Shown here: in pieces, positions 18,395-30,043 of the stretch
Position numbering within the stretch: the first letter of the stretch is position 1
Layout: each line of letters starts with the position of its first letter
Notes under the pieces: model-generated
What the model saw: the letters and a program-made list of their open reading frames with translations, nothing else
Databases searched by the model: none
What the model was told of the DNA's origin: nothing
NCBI GenBank assembly: GCA_944325035.1
Contig: CALUYM010000004.1
Coordinates: 86,056 to 150,055 of the forward strand
Source of the DNA: an uncultured Anaeroplasmataceae bacterium
Lineage (GTDB): Bacteria; Bacillota_I; Bacilli_A; Acholeplasmatales; Anaeroplasmataceae
DNA: 64,000 nt
Reading direction: 5' to 3'
Translations under genes and position numbers: made by a program

Positions 18395-18493
18395 TTGGCT
18401 AAAAACAATTGTCAAAATGGTAGCGAATATGGATTCGCTCTAATCTTAGTTCTTTTCATATTATTAGTAATAATCGGTGCTAGTTTTGTTTAA
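18395..18493 (+). CDS. YjcZ/SscA-type small sporulation membrane peptide
   Basis: A 32-aa peptide starting at TTG, six bases after a strong AAAGGAGG. The sequence has a short polar start (AKNNCQNGSEYG) and then FALILVLFILLVIIGASFV, which is the hallmark of the YjcZ family of tiny Bacillus sporulation proteins (FALIVVLFILLVIIGA). The gene has its own terminator. Members are spore-coat or germination-related in Bacillus; the role here is inferred. No clear sigma-A promoter was seen, in keeping with possible mother-cell sigma control. It is easily missed because of its size and TTG start. Confidence 0.85.
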   Translation: MAKNNCQNGSEYGFALILVLFILLVIIGASFV

Positions 18494-18497
18494 AAAA

Positions 18498-18523
18498 ATA
18501 AACCTTCGAATATGAAGGTTTAT
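18498..18523. terminator. Bidirectional terminator between yjcZ-like gene and yhaM
   Basis: Stem ATAAACCTTC / GAAGGTTTAT with loop GAATAT, with T runs on both strands. The yhaM stop codon lies inside the stem. Confidence 0.85.
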
Positions 18524-19428
18524 CTTTTTTTATATACTCTTGTTTTTTCTAAAACACCAATGCTATCTGTAAATTTTCCTGGTTCAGTACGCGCAAGTTC
18601 TTCGCCTAAAACTCTAAACTTAGAATCAATTGTATCAATATACCATAGCATGATTGCTTCTGGTGTTTGGGGACGTTTACATGCACCAAAAGCTTGTTGA
18701 CCATGATGGGAAGCAACCATGTGCATCAGTAATAAAACTTCCTCTTTATTATCATAGCCTAATTCTTTAGCCTTTGCTTTAATCCATTCGCTACCAATAA
18801 CTAAATGCCCTAACAGTTGGCCTTCTAGCGTATATTCCGTATTTTCAATTCCTGAAAACTCTACAACTTTAGCAATATCATGTAAAATGACACCTGCATA
18901 TAAATAATCCATATCTAAATATGTAAATTGACTACCTAAGCTTTTTGCCAATTCAAGCATACCTAAAGTATGAGACGCTAAACCACCGACATAATTGTGA
19001 TGAAATCTTTGTGCTGCGGGATAAACATAAAAGAAATTTTCATGTTCTTTAAGAACTGATGCAGTTATATTATAAATAATTTTGTTTTCAATTTTATTTA
19101 AAAATTCAACAATTCTTTCTTCTAACTCTTTTTTAGTATATGGACATTTGTTTTCAAATAAACGATAGGCCATATCAACTTCATCACTAGATTCTAATTC
19201 ACAAACAAGACAATGTTCTAATAAAAAACGAATATTACGTTCAGTATTTGGATAAGAGGCTACTTTGAATTTATATATTCTTCCTGTTGCAAACATTTGA
19301 CCAGGTAATTTTGTTTTAATATTTATTGTTGAAAAGTCAGGTAATTCTACTAATAAATTAAACATATTATCTGAAGAATTTATACCTTTAATCTTACCAT
19401 ATAATACTTGTTCAATTACTTGTTCCAT
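18520..19428 (-). CDS. yhaM: 3'-5' exoribonuclease YhaM family (OB fold plus HD domain)
   Basis: 302-aa nuclease with an N-terminal OB-fold-like region (about 1-100) and an HD phosphohydrolase domain. The domain has HHNYVGGLASHTLGM, GVILHDIAKV and, later, HMVASHHGQQAFG, the metal-binding His/Asp set. YhaM trims RNA 3' ends in Gram-positives. It overlaps the end of cca by 13 bases, so the two are co-translated. Confidence 0.88.
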   Translation of the reverse strand: MEQVIEQVLYGKIKGINSSDNMFNLLVELPDFSTINIKTKLPGQMFATGRIYKFKVASYPNTERNIRFLLEHCLVCELESSDEVDMAYRLFENKCPYTKKELEERIVEFLNKIENKIIYNITASVLKEHENFFYVYPAAQRFHHNYVGGLASHTLGMLELAKSLGSQFTYLDMDYLYAGVILHDIAKVVEFSGIENTEYTLEGQLLGHLVIGSEWIKAKAKELGYDNKEEVLLLMHMVASHHGQQAFGACKRPQTPEAIMLWYIDTIDSKFRVLGEELARTEPGKFTDSIGVLEKTRVYKKR

Positions 19429-20576
19429 TCATCTTCCTCCTTTTTTACAAACTGGATGATAGATTCTTTTTCATTCTTTAAAGTGCCATTTAAAATAGCA
19501 ATAGCAATTTTTTTTAATAAAGGAGTTATCCAATTACCAGCTTCTTTATTTAATATTTTTTTTAAATCAACTACTTCTATTTTAATATCATTTATAGAAT
19601 GAATTGTTAAATCGTTATATATTTTAATTAGTGTATTTTTATCATGAACAACATTATGTACTGTTTTAGCTATTTCATTTGCTAAAAGAACTACATCTAG
19701 GCCATTTTCATACATTGATAGTTTATCACAAATCCTATCATTCGCAATTAATTTAACCGCACTTATAACTATTTTTTTTAGATCATTTCTAATATTATAT
19801 TCATTAAATAGGTTTGAATCAAAATAATATGCTAAACCAATAAAAACTTGAAATGATTTTATCTCTATATTATTGTTTACCAAATAGCTGATTCCTTTAT
19901 TTAAAGAACCAAGATTTTGACTTAAGTTAAGAGTATATAAGTATCTTAATCCTATCTTAGGATATGTTGTTTTTAATATTTTATTTAATTCACTTAAAAT
20001 TCTTTCACTAGATAACACTTTAATCAGTGATGATTTTTCCACCATTGCCTTAGTAGTCATTTCATCGATTTCAAACCCAAGCTTTGAAGCAAAATAACAA
20101 GCGCGCAATAGTCGTAAAGCATCTTCTTCAAACCGCTTAGTTGGATTTCCTATACATCTGATAAGTTTATTCTTTAAATCTAATCTACCATTATATTTAT
20201 CAATTATATTTCCATCTATATCCATAGCTAGTGCATTGATGGTAAAATCTCTACGCTCTAAATCTTCATCTAGTGTCTTAACAAAACAAGTGATTGGATG
20301 CCGATGATTAGCATAACTAATATCTTTTCGATAAGTTGTCACTTCAAAAGAATAATTATCAATATAAACAGTTATTGCTTTGTACTTTTTAGAGTGAGCA
20401 TTAGTTTTTTCAAAGATATTGATAACATCTTCTGGCATTGCATTTGTAGTGATATCAATATCATTTGGTTTTAAATTCAATATCAAATCACGAACAAAAC
20501 CTCCAACAAAATAAGCTTCAAAACCCGCATCATTCAATTTTTTCAAAATTTTTTTTCCAGCATCTAATAACTTCAA
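19416..20576 (-). CDS. cca: CCA-adding enzyme (tRNA nucleotidyltransferase)
   Basis: Adds or repairs the 3' CCA of tRNAs. 386 aa. The nucleotidyltransferase head has GGFVRDLIL, the catalytic DID in NDIDITTNA, and RRDFTINALAMD, followed by the RNA-binding RFEEDALRLLRACYFASKLGF. It looks like the Bacillus-type class II enzyme, with no HD domain visible. It is cotranscribed with yhaM. Confidence 0.95.
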   Translation of the reverse strand: MKLLDAGKKILKKLNDAGFEAYFVGGFVRDLILNLKPNDIDITTNAMPEDVINIFEKTNAHSKKYKAITVYIDNYSFEVTTYRKDISYANHRHPITCFVKTLDEDLERRDFTINALAMDIDGNIIDKYNGRLDLKNKLIRCIGNPTKRFEEDALRLLRACYFASKLGFEIDEMTTKAMVEKSSLIKVLSSERILSELNKILKTTYPKIGLRYLYTLNLSQNLGSLNKGISYLVNNNIEIKSFQVFIGLAYYFDSNLFNEYNIRNDLKKIVISAVKLIANDRICDKLSMYENGLDVVLLANEIAKTVHNVVHDKNTLIKIYNDLTIHSINDIKIEVVDLKKILNKEAGNWITPLLKKIAIAILNGTLKNEKESIIQFVKKEEDEWNK

Positions 20577-20594
20577 ATTATCACCACCTAAAAA

Positions 20595-20621
20595 AGAAAA
20601 ATGCTTGTCTAGACAAGCATT
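20595..20621 (-). terminator. Terminator of degV
   Basis: Perfect stem AATGCTTGTC / GACAAGCATT around TA, followed on the minus strand by a T-rich run. Confidence 0.8.
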
Positions 20622-21471
20622 AATCTTTTAAGAAAATACCAATACCAATTGCCTCGCCACCAACATGACATCCAACAACCGGAGAACATGGAAATTCATG
20701 TAAATTTTCTAAACCTAATTTTTCTTTAATTGTTTCAACAAAAAAATCGCGTAATCCAGTACCTGTGTATACAATGTGTGCATAATAATCATGACCTTTT
20801 GTATAATCTAAGAAACGATCACATACACCTTCTAACGCCTTCTTTGTTGAACGAATTTTTTCAACTGCTTGAATTGTTCCATCATCAAATAATTCTAAAA
20901 GCGGTTTAATTTTAAAAGCTTTGCCTAGAAAACCTGCAGCTCCTGAAAGACGACCATTCTTTACTAGGTATTCAAGATTATCAACCGCAAACATTATTTT
21001 ATTATTTGCACGCATATGTTCAAGTTTAGAAATAATCTCTTCGGTTGTTTTATTTTCACGTATCATTTTTGCGGCTTCTAAAGCAAAACATCCTTCATTA
21101 AAACAAACAGTTTTAGTATCAAAGGGAATGATTCTAATCTTCTCTTCTAGCATTGCCTTACATTGGCAGATACCATTATATGTACCTGATAATTTTGAAG
21201 AAATAGTAGTAACGATAACCTCATCATAACCTTCTTCGCTTAAATTTTCAAAAAACTCTAATAATTCACCAATTGATGGTTGACTAGTTTTGGGAACTAA
21301 ATGTTTATCTTCACTTATTCTACGATAAAATTCATCTGCTTTAATCTCTGTTCCGTCTGCTAATAAAACACCATCTAAATCTATTTTAATTCTAATTGTA
21401 CGAATATCTTCATCATGTTTTGTATAATCTAGACAGCTTGTAGAGGTTGTGCAAACTAAACGTTTTGACAT
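20620..21471 (-). CDS. DegV family fatty-acid-binding protein
   Basis: 283-aa DegV-fold protein. N-terminal lobe with the TTISSKLSGTYN motif whose Ser contacts the lipid carboxylate, and RLSGAAGFLGKAFKIKPLL in the second lobe. DegV/FakB proteins bind fatty acids and can present them to the FakA kinase; no fakA is in the window, so the FakB role is not established. Monocistronic, with its own terminator. Confidence 0.9.
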   Translation of the reverse strand: MSKRLVCTTSTSCLDYTKHDEDIRTIRIKIDLDGVLLADGTEIKADEFYRRISEDKHLVPKTSQPSIGELLEFFENLSEEGYDEVIVTTISSKLSGTYNGICQCKAMLEEKIRIIPFDTKTVCFNEGCFALEAAKMIRENKTTEEIISKLEHMRANNKIMFAVDNLEYLVKNGRLSGAAGFLGKAFKIKPLLELFDDGTIQAVEKIRSTKKALEGVCDRFLDYTKGHDYYAHIVYTGTGLRDFFVETIKEKLGLENLHEFPCSPVVGCHVGGEAIGIGIFLKD

Positions 21472-21799
21472 ATAATAATCACCCTATGAAAAATTATATC
21501 ATTATTAATTTTAATTTTCAACAATTCTTTTGAATTCAAAATATTATACACTAAAATGACATTTTACTTTTGATTATTCTTGTCTTTATAAAGAATAATT
21601 TGAAAAATTAAAACTATCTAATAAACTTAGTCTATATTATCAATCGTTTCTAAGATTGAAAAAGAAAGTAATTAAGGTATAATATTAACGAGCAATCTTA
21701 TAATTAAATTAAAAAATAATCATAAGAGCGTTTTATTGTTAAATTGGTCTATTCAATATCAACCTAATAAAATTCAACTCATATCATAAGGTGATTATT
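21472..21799. other. Intergenic region with yigZ promoter
   Basis: 328 bases of AT-rich sequence between divergent degV and yigZ. The only recognisable element is a plus-strand promoter, -35 TTGAAA (21656-21661), 16-base spacer, -10 TATAAT (21678-21683), which gives yigZ a leader of about 110 bases. No gene was seen. Confidence 0.6.
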
Positions 21800-22429
21800 A
21801 TGAAAACTATTCAAAAAAATTTTACTAATGAAATAATTATAAATAAATCTGTCTTCATCACATATCTTTTTCGGGTAAATACAGCTGATGAGGCAAATAA
21901 CTATTTGAGTCAAATTAGAAAAAAGCATTATGACGCAACGCATAATTGCTATGCCTATATTATCGGAGAGAATCAAAATATTCAAAAGGCTTCTGATGAT
22001 GGAGAACCTGCTAAAACAGCTGGGTTCCCTATGCTTGATGTTTTAAAAAAACAAAATCTTACTAATATTTTAGCTATTACCACAAGATACTTTGGTGGAA
22101 TCTTACTAGGAGCTGGTGGTTTAGTTAGAGCTTATTCCAATTCTGTTTCTGAGGCTTTAAAAATAGCGGAAATTTATGAATATTGTGATTTTGAAAAAAT
22201 TTCAGTCGAAGTAAGTTATTCAATTTATAGCATGATTGAACCGATGCTAAAAGATTTAAGCATAATCAACACTATATACACTGACAATGTTACAATTTTT
22301 CTTGGTATAAATCCAAATGAAACTGATAACTTTATTACTAAAGTTCAAAATATTTCCGGTGGTAAAGCCAATATTAGTCGATACGGTATTTATCAAATGG
22401 AAATTTTAACAAGGAATAATGAAGTTTAG
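21800..22429 (+). CDS. YigZ/IMPACT family protein
   Basis: 209-aa protein of the UPF0029/YigZ family. It has the signatures THNCYAYIIG, ASDDGEPAKTAGFPML and TTRYFGGILLGAGGLVRAYS. The role of bacterial YigZ is unsettled; eukaryotic IMPACT regulates Gcn2. ATG 21800 follows AAGGTG and is preferred to GTG 21791. Its 3' end overlaps the convergent spoIIID by 56 bases. Confidence 0.9.
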   Translation: MKTIQKNFTNEIIINKSVFITYLFRVNTADEANNYLSQIRKKHYDATHNCYAYIIGENQNIQKASDDGEPAKTAGFPMLDVLKKQNLTNILAITTRYFGGILLGAGGLVRAYSNSVSEALKIAEIYEYCDFEKISVEVSYSIYSMIEPMLKDLSIINTIYTDNVTIFLGINPNETDNFITKVQNISGGKANISRYGIYQMEILTRNNEV

Positions 22430-22652
22430 TTGATTCGCCACCTCTAATATGGCGAATTTTTTTGTTATAATCTAATAATTTCTCTACTTTTAAATATAAA
22501 TCGTAATCAATTAAAGGTAGTTTTTCTCTTAAATCTTTATGAACTGTTGATTTAGAATAACCAATATTTTTGGCTACTTCTCTGACCGTTGAATGATTAT
22601 TTAAAATATTTTCTGCCATTAATATCACTCGTTCACGTACTTTTGTTGTCAT
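22374..22652 (-). CDS. spoIIID: Sporulation transcription factor SpoIIID
   Basis: 92-aa DNA-binding regulator of mother-cell gene expression. The helix-turn-helix TVREVAKNIGYSKSTVHKDL and the conserved LLDYNKKIRHIRGGESTKLHY segment are nearly textbook SpoIIID. ATG 22652 (MTTKVRERV) follows AGGGGTG. It is downstream of spoIIQ as in Bacillus. The coding end overlaps the tail of yigZ on the other strand. Confidence 0.96.
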   Translation of the reverse strand: MTTKVRERVILMAENILNNHSTVREVAKNIGYSKSTVHKDLREKLPLIDYDLYLKVEKLLDYNKKIRHIRGGESTKLHYSLLKFPFDKYRID

Positions 22653-22704
22653 AAGATACACCCCTAATATATCTTATGTAGTTTTTGATAAATAATTCAA
22701 AAAA

Positions 22705-22728
22705 AGGGAAGCCAATGGCTATTTCCCT
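22705..22728 (-). terminator. Terminator after spoIIQ
   Basis: Stem GGGAA..AGCC-ATT-GGCT..TCCC followed by seven T on the minus strand; the stop codon of spoIIQ lies in the stem. Confidence 0.75.
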
Positions 22729-23393
22729 TCCGTAATTAATTCTAATACATCTGTTATATCTTTTGTAAACACTTGTTCTGGATCAACATAGTAATTTCCA
22801 ACTTTGATTTCAAGCGAAACGTGGTTGTTCGCTTCTTCATCATATTTATTCATTCCGCCAAGTCCTAATAAATCACCTTTCGAAATGGTATCATTTGCTT
22901 TTACATTAACTTCACTTAATGATGAGTAGTAACTTGTAATTTGATTATTATGTTCAATTACTACAACAGTACCATGAACTTCATCATCAGTAACGCTCAA
23001 AACTTTTCCATCATAGATAGCATAAACTTCAATTAAAGAATTATCTTTATTTATATATGTTACACCTTTGGACTCAACAAAAGTAGAACCATATTTAATT
23101 GAAGCTGTAATTAAATCATCTTCATTCTTAGTTGCTTCATAATAACAACGAAGTTGAAGTGCTTCATCACCAACTGGTAGACTAAAAGTAGAAACTGGTG
23201 TTTTATTATCATCTTCTGATGGAATAACATCCGTTATACTAGGATCTGTAGGGATGTCGATAACTGGATCTGAATCAGAATTTAATGCTAGACTAGCAAT
23301 TGTGATAACTGCTATAAAAACTAGACCTAAAATCCCCATAAAAACCATAAGTTCTTTCTTTTCTACAAAAAAGTTTTTAATTTTATCTTTCAT
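22719..23393 (-). CDS. spoIIQ: SpoIIQ-like M23-fold engulfment protein
   Basis: 224 aa: short cytoplasmic N-terminus, one membrane helix (about 17-37), an acidic Pro-rich linker, then a LytM/M23 domain (about 100-215). In Bacillus, SpoIIQ in the forespore membrane meets SpoIIIAH to bridge the two membranes. Domain landmarks are VYAIYDGKVLSV, TVVVIEHNNQITSYYSSLSEV and NHVSLEIKVG. The zinc-binding HxxxD is replaced (GVTYINKD) and the HxH site is HVS, so no peptidase activity is expected, as for B. subtilis SpoIIQ. It lies directly before spoIIID. Confidence 0.88.
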   Translation of the reverse strand: MKDKIKNFFVEKKELMVFMGILGLVFIAVITIASLALNSDSDPVIDIPTDPSITDVIPSEDDNKTPVSTFSLPVGDEALQLRCYYEATKNEDDLITASIKYGSTFVESKGVTYINKDNSLIEVYAIYDGKVLSVTDDEVHGTVVVIEHNNQITSYYSSLSEVNVKANDTISKGDLLGLGGMNKYDEEANNHVSLEIKVGNYYVDPEQVFTKDITDVLELITEGK

Positions 23394-23440
23394 TTATATC
23401 ACCTCATATTTAGTATTAACTAAAATTGGGTGAATATGCA

Positions 23441-23665
23441 TTAGATAAAATTAAAGATTGAGAATAATTTATATAAAGCTTCTGTTGTTAAAAAAGATAA
23501 AGTAATAGTAAGTAAGAAATAAGTAACTCTTATTTCTCCGATTTTCCCTTGAGGAAATAATCTTTCTATCTTAACTAATTGTAATAATTTGAAATAGATA
23601 AAAGCTAAAAATAACCAAACTAATAAGTATGATAAATTAATAACGATAACTGGTAATAAAAACAT
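23441..23665 (-). CDS. DUF1146 (YwzB-like) small membrane protein
   Basis: 74 aa with two membrane helices (about 5-30 and 49-70) and the intervening LVKIERLFPQGKIGEIRVTY loop typical of DUF1146. Function is unknown. Members sit downstream of the ATP synthase operon in many Bacilli, and this one does too. It has a strong SD (AGGAGGT) after the atpC terminator. Confidence 0.75.
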   Translation of the reverse strand: MFLLPVIVINLSYLLVWLFLAFIYFKLLQLVKIERLFPQGKIGEIRVTYFLLTITLSFLTTEALYKLFSIFNFI

Positions 23666-23679
23666 AATACCTCCTAAAA

Positions 23680-23702
23680 AAAGAAGGAAGACTAAGTCTT
23701 CC
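23680..23702 (-). terminator. Terminator of second ATP synthase operon
   Basis: Perfect stem GGAAGACTTAGTCTTCC followed by TTCTTTTTTT on the minus strand. Confidence 0.85.
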
Positions 23703-24090
23703 TATAAGTTTCCAGCCTTTGTTTGTCTAAGGTTATCCAAAATCTCTTTTTCTTTTTGAACATAGTCAACATTGGCTTGACGATTCGAGTTCAGACGTTC
23801 TTCTAAAATTTCCTTTAGATTTTTTATTGCCCCTTCTTTATCACGACCAATGTGAGCAGCTTGAGCAATGACTTGGACTTTACCATTTGAATATTCAAGC
23901 ATACCATTTTGGATAGCTACAAATAATTCTTGATTATTTAATACCATTTTTAAATATCCATTTGTAATAATAGCTATAACCGGGATATGATTTTTCATAA
24001 TGGCAAATTCACCATCTTGATTTTTGACTACAACGTAATCCACTTCTTCATCATACATTTTTCCTTGGTGGGTTGAGACAATTATTTTCA

Positions 24091-24091
<1 letters not shown>
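23702..24091 (-). CDS. atpC: F-type ATP synthase subunit epsilon, second operon
   Basis: 129 aa. N-terminal beta-sandwich (VVVKNQDGEFAIMKNHIPVIAII) and C-terminal helical hairpin (about 90-125). It binds gamma and can brake ATP hydrolysis. It overlaps the beta stop by one base (TAATG type) and is the last gene of the operon. Confidence 0.94.
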
Positions 24092-26366
<2,275 letters not shown>

Positions 26367-26377
26367 AATACACCTCC

Positions 26378-27886
26378 TTAGATGAATTTCTTTTTACAGT
26401 TATGGATGAAATGTTCTAACTTGGTATCTTCTGGTAAAGTTTTGTTTAAAGAAATAAAGTTTGTGATTTCCTTACCTTCTTCACTACGATCCATTTCTTT
26501 AAATAATTCAGCTTCAAAACGTAAAATATCATTGATTTCGATTGAATCTAGATGTCCTCTTGTTAAACAGTAAATGATTAAGGCTTCTTTTTCAAAAGAA
26601 ATAGTTTGATGAAGTCCTTGTTTTAACACCTCAACTGTTCTTTGGCCACGTTCAAGACGAGCTTTAGTTGAAGCATCTAAATCAGAACCAAATTGAGCAA
26701 ATGATTCAAGTTCACGGAATGAGGCTAAATCTAAACGAAGTGTTCCAGATACCGATTTTATCGCCTTAGTTTGAGCAGCACCACCAACTCGAGACACAGA
26801 AAGCCCCGCATTAATCGCTGGACGTATTCCTTTATAGAAATAGTCAGATTGTAAGAAGATCTGTCCATCAGTTATAGAAATAACATTAGTTGGAATATAT
26901 GCTGAAATATCACCTGCTTGCGTTTCGATAATAGGTAAGGCAGTAATTGACCCACCACCTAAGTGCGGAGCTAATTTCGCAGCTCTTTCAAGCAAGCGTG
27001 AGTGAAGATAGAAAACATCACCTGGATAAGCTTCTCTTCCTGGTGGACGGTGTAAAAGTAAAGACATTTCACGATAAGCTACAGCATGTTTAGATAAATC
27101 ATCATAGACAATTAAAACGTCTTTGCCTTGAAACATAAAGTATTCCGCCATTGTCACGCCAGAATAAGGAGCTAAATAAAGTAAAGATCCTGGATTTGAA
27201 GCAGAGGCACTAACAATAATAGAATACTTCATAGCATCATGTTGTTTTAATGTTTCGTATACACTTGTAACAGTAGATTCCTTTTGTCCAATGGCAACAT
27301 AAATACAAATTACATCTTTACCTTTTTGATTAATTATTGCATCTACAGCAATGCTTGTTTTACCAGTTTGACGGTCTCCGATAATAAGTTCACGTTGACC
27401 ACGTCCAATGGGAACTAAAGCATCAAGAACTTTAATTCCTGTTTGTAATGGTGTATTAACACTAGAGCGATCCATTACGCCAGTTGCTTTTTGTTCAATT
27501 GGTCTATAATGCTTAGCTTGAATTGCACCTGCACCATCAATAGGTTCACCTAATGGGTTAACAACACGGCCTATAAACTCTTCTCCAACAGGAACATTTA
27601 AAATCTTTCCAGTACATTTAACAATATCGCCTTCTTTTACAAGTGATGAATCACCTAATAAAATAGCACCTACACAGTCTTGTTCTAGATTTTGAACCAT
27701 TCCATAAACATTGTTAGGAAAAATTACCAATTCAGATTGCATTGCCTTATCCAAACCATGCACCAATGCAATACCATCGCCAACTTCAACTACAGTACCA
27801 ATTGTCTCTGTTTTTATATCATCTTTATAAGCCTGAATTTGCTTTTTTATTAAATTTGATATCTCAGATAAATTAATATTGCTCAT
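26378..27886 (-). CDS. atpA: F-type ATP synthase subunit alpha, second operon
   Basis: 502 aa, the standard length. It has the N-terminal amphipathic helix ([15 protein letters not shown]) that normally docks delta, Walker A GDRQTGKT and [10 protein letters not shown]. It contrasts with the fused 575-aa alpha of the first operon. Confidence 0.97.
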   Translation of the reverse strand: MSNINLSEISNLIKKQIQAYKDDIKTETIGTVVEVGDGIALVHGLDKAMQSELVIFPNNVYGMVQNLEQDCVGAILLGDSSLVKEGDIVKCTGKILNVPVGEEFIGRVVNPLGEPIDGAGAIQAKHYRPIEQKATGVMDRSSVNTPLQTGIKVLDALVPIGRGQRELIIGDRQTGKTSIAVDAIINQKGKDVICIYVAIGQKESTVTSVYETLKQHDAMKYSIIVSASASNPGSLLYLAPYSGVTMAEYFMFQGKDVLIVYDDLSKHAVAYREMSLLLHRPPGREAYPGDVFYLHSRLLERAAKLAPHLGGGSITALPIIETQAGDISAYIPTNVISITDGQIFLQSDYFYKGIRPAINAGLSVSRVGGAAQTKAIKSVSGTLRLDLASFRELESFAQFGSDLDASTKARLERGQRTVEVLKQGLHQTISFEKEALIIYCLTRGHLDSIEINDILRFEAELFKEMDRSEEGKEITNFISLNKTLPEDTKLEHFIHNCKKKFI

Positions 27887-27901
27887 AAAGCTCTTCCTTT
27901 C

Positions 27902-28420
27902 TTAGATAGTAGCTCTTAATCGGTATAGCTTGTTCAAAATGGTTATATCTAAAACTTTTCCATTTGCTAAAACTTTAATTCCACCAATTAAGCTCTCATC
28001 AATTTTTATTGTTAAACTTACTTCATATCCTTTAAAATATGAAGTAAGTGATTCTTTTAAACTTGCACGTTGCTTATCATTTAACGCACTTGGCGTATAA
28101 ACCACAACTTGCACAATATGATAGTAGTCTAATACATAGTTTTGATATGACTCATATATTTCATCAATAATTTTAAAACGATTATGGTCTAAAACTACTT
28201 GTAAAAAATTTACAAAATCTAAATCAAAGCTATTTAAAACGGATTTTAAACTATTTTTCTTTTGTTTTAAATCAATATGTGGATAGGTTAAAACTTTTAA
28301 ATAATCACGATTTTCATCAAGAGCTTTAATGAAACTTTCAAACTGCTCATTCACGATTTCAATCTTTCTACTATCGCGAGCTAATTCAAACAATGCGCGT
28401 GCATATTCATTAGCGACCAT
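27902..28420 (-). CDS. atpH: F-type ATP synthase subunit delta, second operon
   Basis: 172 aa, full-length OSCP-type stator protein. N-terminal helical domain (ANEYARALFELA) and C-terminal domain (VVVYTPSALNDKQ, ESLIGGIKV). ATG 28420 is preferred, with GGGGG upstream, over TTG 28438. The C-terminal domain is the closest match in the window to the N-terminus of the fused alpha at 1214-2941. Confidence 0.94.
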   Translation of the reverse strand: MVANEYARALFELARDSRKIEIVNEQFESFIKALDENRDYLKVLTYPHIDLKQKKNSLKSVLNSFDLDFVNFLQVVLDHNRFKIIDEIYESYQNYVLDYYHIVQVVVYTPSALNDKQRASLKESLTSYFKGYEVSLTIKIDESLIGGIKVLANGKVLDITILNKLYRLRATI

Positions 28421-28997
28421 CGACTGTCGCCCCCTCAATTATTTCATTAACAAGCTTTAAATATTTATTGCGATCAACTTCTTTTTCAAGAATTTTTGAG
28501 GCCGCTTCAAATGCAGTATTTACTATCATTGCTTGAATTTCGTTTTGTTTATTTTTAGCTTCTTGTTGAATCTCAAGTTTAGCATCTTCGATACGTCTTT
28601 TAGCTTCTTCTTTGGCTTCAAAAATTATTTCTTCACGACGAGCGTTTGCATCCATTTCAGCGCTCTCAATTAAAGTTCTAACTTCATTTTGAGCATCAGC
28701 TAATTTCATTTGCAAATCAGCTTCAAGAGCCTTGGCATTTTCATTAGCACTCTTAGCCTCCTGAAGTTCTTTATCAACAGCAGCTTGACGATTTTCAAGC
28801 ATATTTGTGATTGGTTTCCAAATGAAAAAACGAATTAGTAAGAATATAATTAAAGTTGAGATTAATTGAATAATAAAATCGCGAACGTAACCTATCATTG
28901 CCTGTGTATTAGTACCATCATTACCAAGAGGTCCTAAACACTTATTAACGAATTCAGAAATTTCTTCTAAAACATCGTTTAATGATAAAAAGTTCAT
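28410..28997 (-). CDS. atpF: F-type ATP synthase subunit b, second operon
   Basis: 195 aa. One membrane helix (about 29-48, DFIIQLISTLIIFLLIRFF) preceded by an unusually long ~28-residue N-terminus, then a long Ala/Glu/Lys coiled coil to about residue 180. It overlaps atpH by 11 bases. Confidence 0.93.
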   Translation of the reverse strand: MNFLSLNDVLEEISEFVNKCLGPLGNDGTNTQAMIGYVRDFIIQLISTLIIFLLIRFFIWKPITNMLENRQAAVDKELQEAKSANENAKALEADLQMKLADAQNEVRTLIESAEMDANARREEIIFEAKEEAKRRIEDAKLEIQQEAKNKQNEIQAMIVNTAFEAASKILEKEVDRNKYLKLVNEIIEGATVDGR

Positions 28998-29015
28998 ACG
29001 CTTTCTCCTCTGTTT

Positions 29016-29294
29016 TTACTTACTCATGCACATAATTGCAATAACTAAACCATATAGACCAGTTGTTTCAGCTACTGCTTGACCGATAATCATTGTAACT
29101 GTAATCTTACCTGATACTTCTGGTTGACGACCAATAGCTTCTACAGCTTTAGCAGCTACCATACCCTCACCAATACCTGAACCAAAACCAGTAAATACAG
29201 CAATACCTGCTCCAACATATTGTAATCCTGATTCATGTACTAAAAATGTTAAAATATTTAAAAATTGAGTTAAAAATTGTGTTAAGATTGTCAT
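29016..29294 (-). CDS. atpE: F-type ATP synthase subunit c, Na+-type two-carboxylate, second operon
   Basis: 92-aa rotor proteolipid with the RQP loop (56-58). The ion site carries Glu43 (GIGEGM) at the position of Ilyobacter Gln32, plus Glu76-Thr77-Thr78 and Tyr81 (AETTGLY). This matches the two-carboxylate, Na+-driven c ring described for Fusobacterium nucleatum. Na+ coupling is therefore predicted, unlike the first operon's c. It has a slightly long hydrophobic N-terminus (~20 residues). Confidence 0.94.
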   Translation of the reverse strand: MTILTQFLTQFLNILTFLVHESGLQYVGAGIAVFTGFGSGIGEGMVAAKAVEAIGRQPEVSGKITVTMIIGQAVAETTGLYGLVIAIMCMSK

Positions 29295-29311
29295 AATTAA
29301 GCTCCTTTAAA

Positions 29312-30043
29312 TTAATAAATTTTTTCACTATCATCAATTTTCATTGATGTAAATATTATCGTTAACATTACGAAAACGAATGTTTGAATTATACCTGACA
29401 TAACATCAAAGTAAGCATTTATAAATGGCATGGCAGGGATTACTGCCCAACCAGCCACACCAATAATCAATTTAGATAAAACAGCTCCAGATAAAATATT
29501 TCCCATCAAACGAAGTGTCATCGAAATAGGAAGAGCAAATTCACTAATAATATTCATTGGAATCATCAAAAAACTTAAAGCAGGTACTGGACCAATGAAA
29601 CTTTTTAAATAGCCTTTTAATCCTTGCGAACGAATCCCCGTTATTTGGATTATGAAAAATGTAATAATAGCTAAAGCAAAGTTAATAACTATATATGAAG
29701 TTGGTGTTGTTAACATGAATATTGTCGATATATTCATTATACATAAAAAAACAGCTAAGGCTAAAAAATAACCCGCATAAGATTTCCATCTTTTACCAAT
29801 GTTTTGTTTCGTAAAATTATTAATCATCGAAACTAAGCCAATGATTGGCACTAACCATTTCGGTGTTTTTCCAAGAGGGTCTAATTTTCTAATTTTTAAA
29901 CCAATTATGATGATAATAATTGATAAAATTAATGTAATGATTATCATCGAAGAAACTTGACCTAAGAAATGAAAGTTACCATCAGCATCTTTTGGGAAGA
30001 CCATTTCCCAAAAACTTTGAGCACTTAAAAATAAGCTACTCAT
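29312..30043 (-). CDS. atpB: F-type ATP synthase subunit a, second operon
   Basis: 243 aa, about six membrane helices, with the essential Arg in PISMTLRLMGNILSG. The C-terminal MSGIIQTFVFVMLTIIF helix is conserved. It overlaps the atpI-like gene by 8 bases. Stator partner of the Na+-type c ring. Confidence 0.94.
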   Translation of the reverse strand: MSSLFLSAQSFWEMVFPKDADGNFHFLGQVSSMIIITLILSIIIIIIGLKIRKLDPLGKTPKWLVPIIGLVSMINNFTKQNIGKRWKSYAGYFLALAVFLCIMNISTIFMLTTPTSYIVINFALAIITFFIIQITGIRSQGLKGYLKSFIGPVPALSFLMIPMNIISEFALPISMTLRLMGNILSGAVLSKLIIGVAGWAVIPAMPFINAYFDVMSGIIQTFVFVMLTIIFTSMKIDDSEKIY

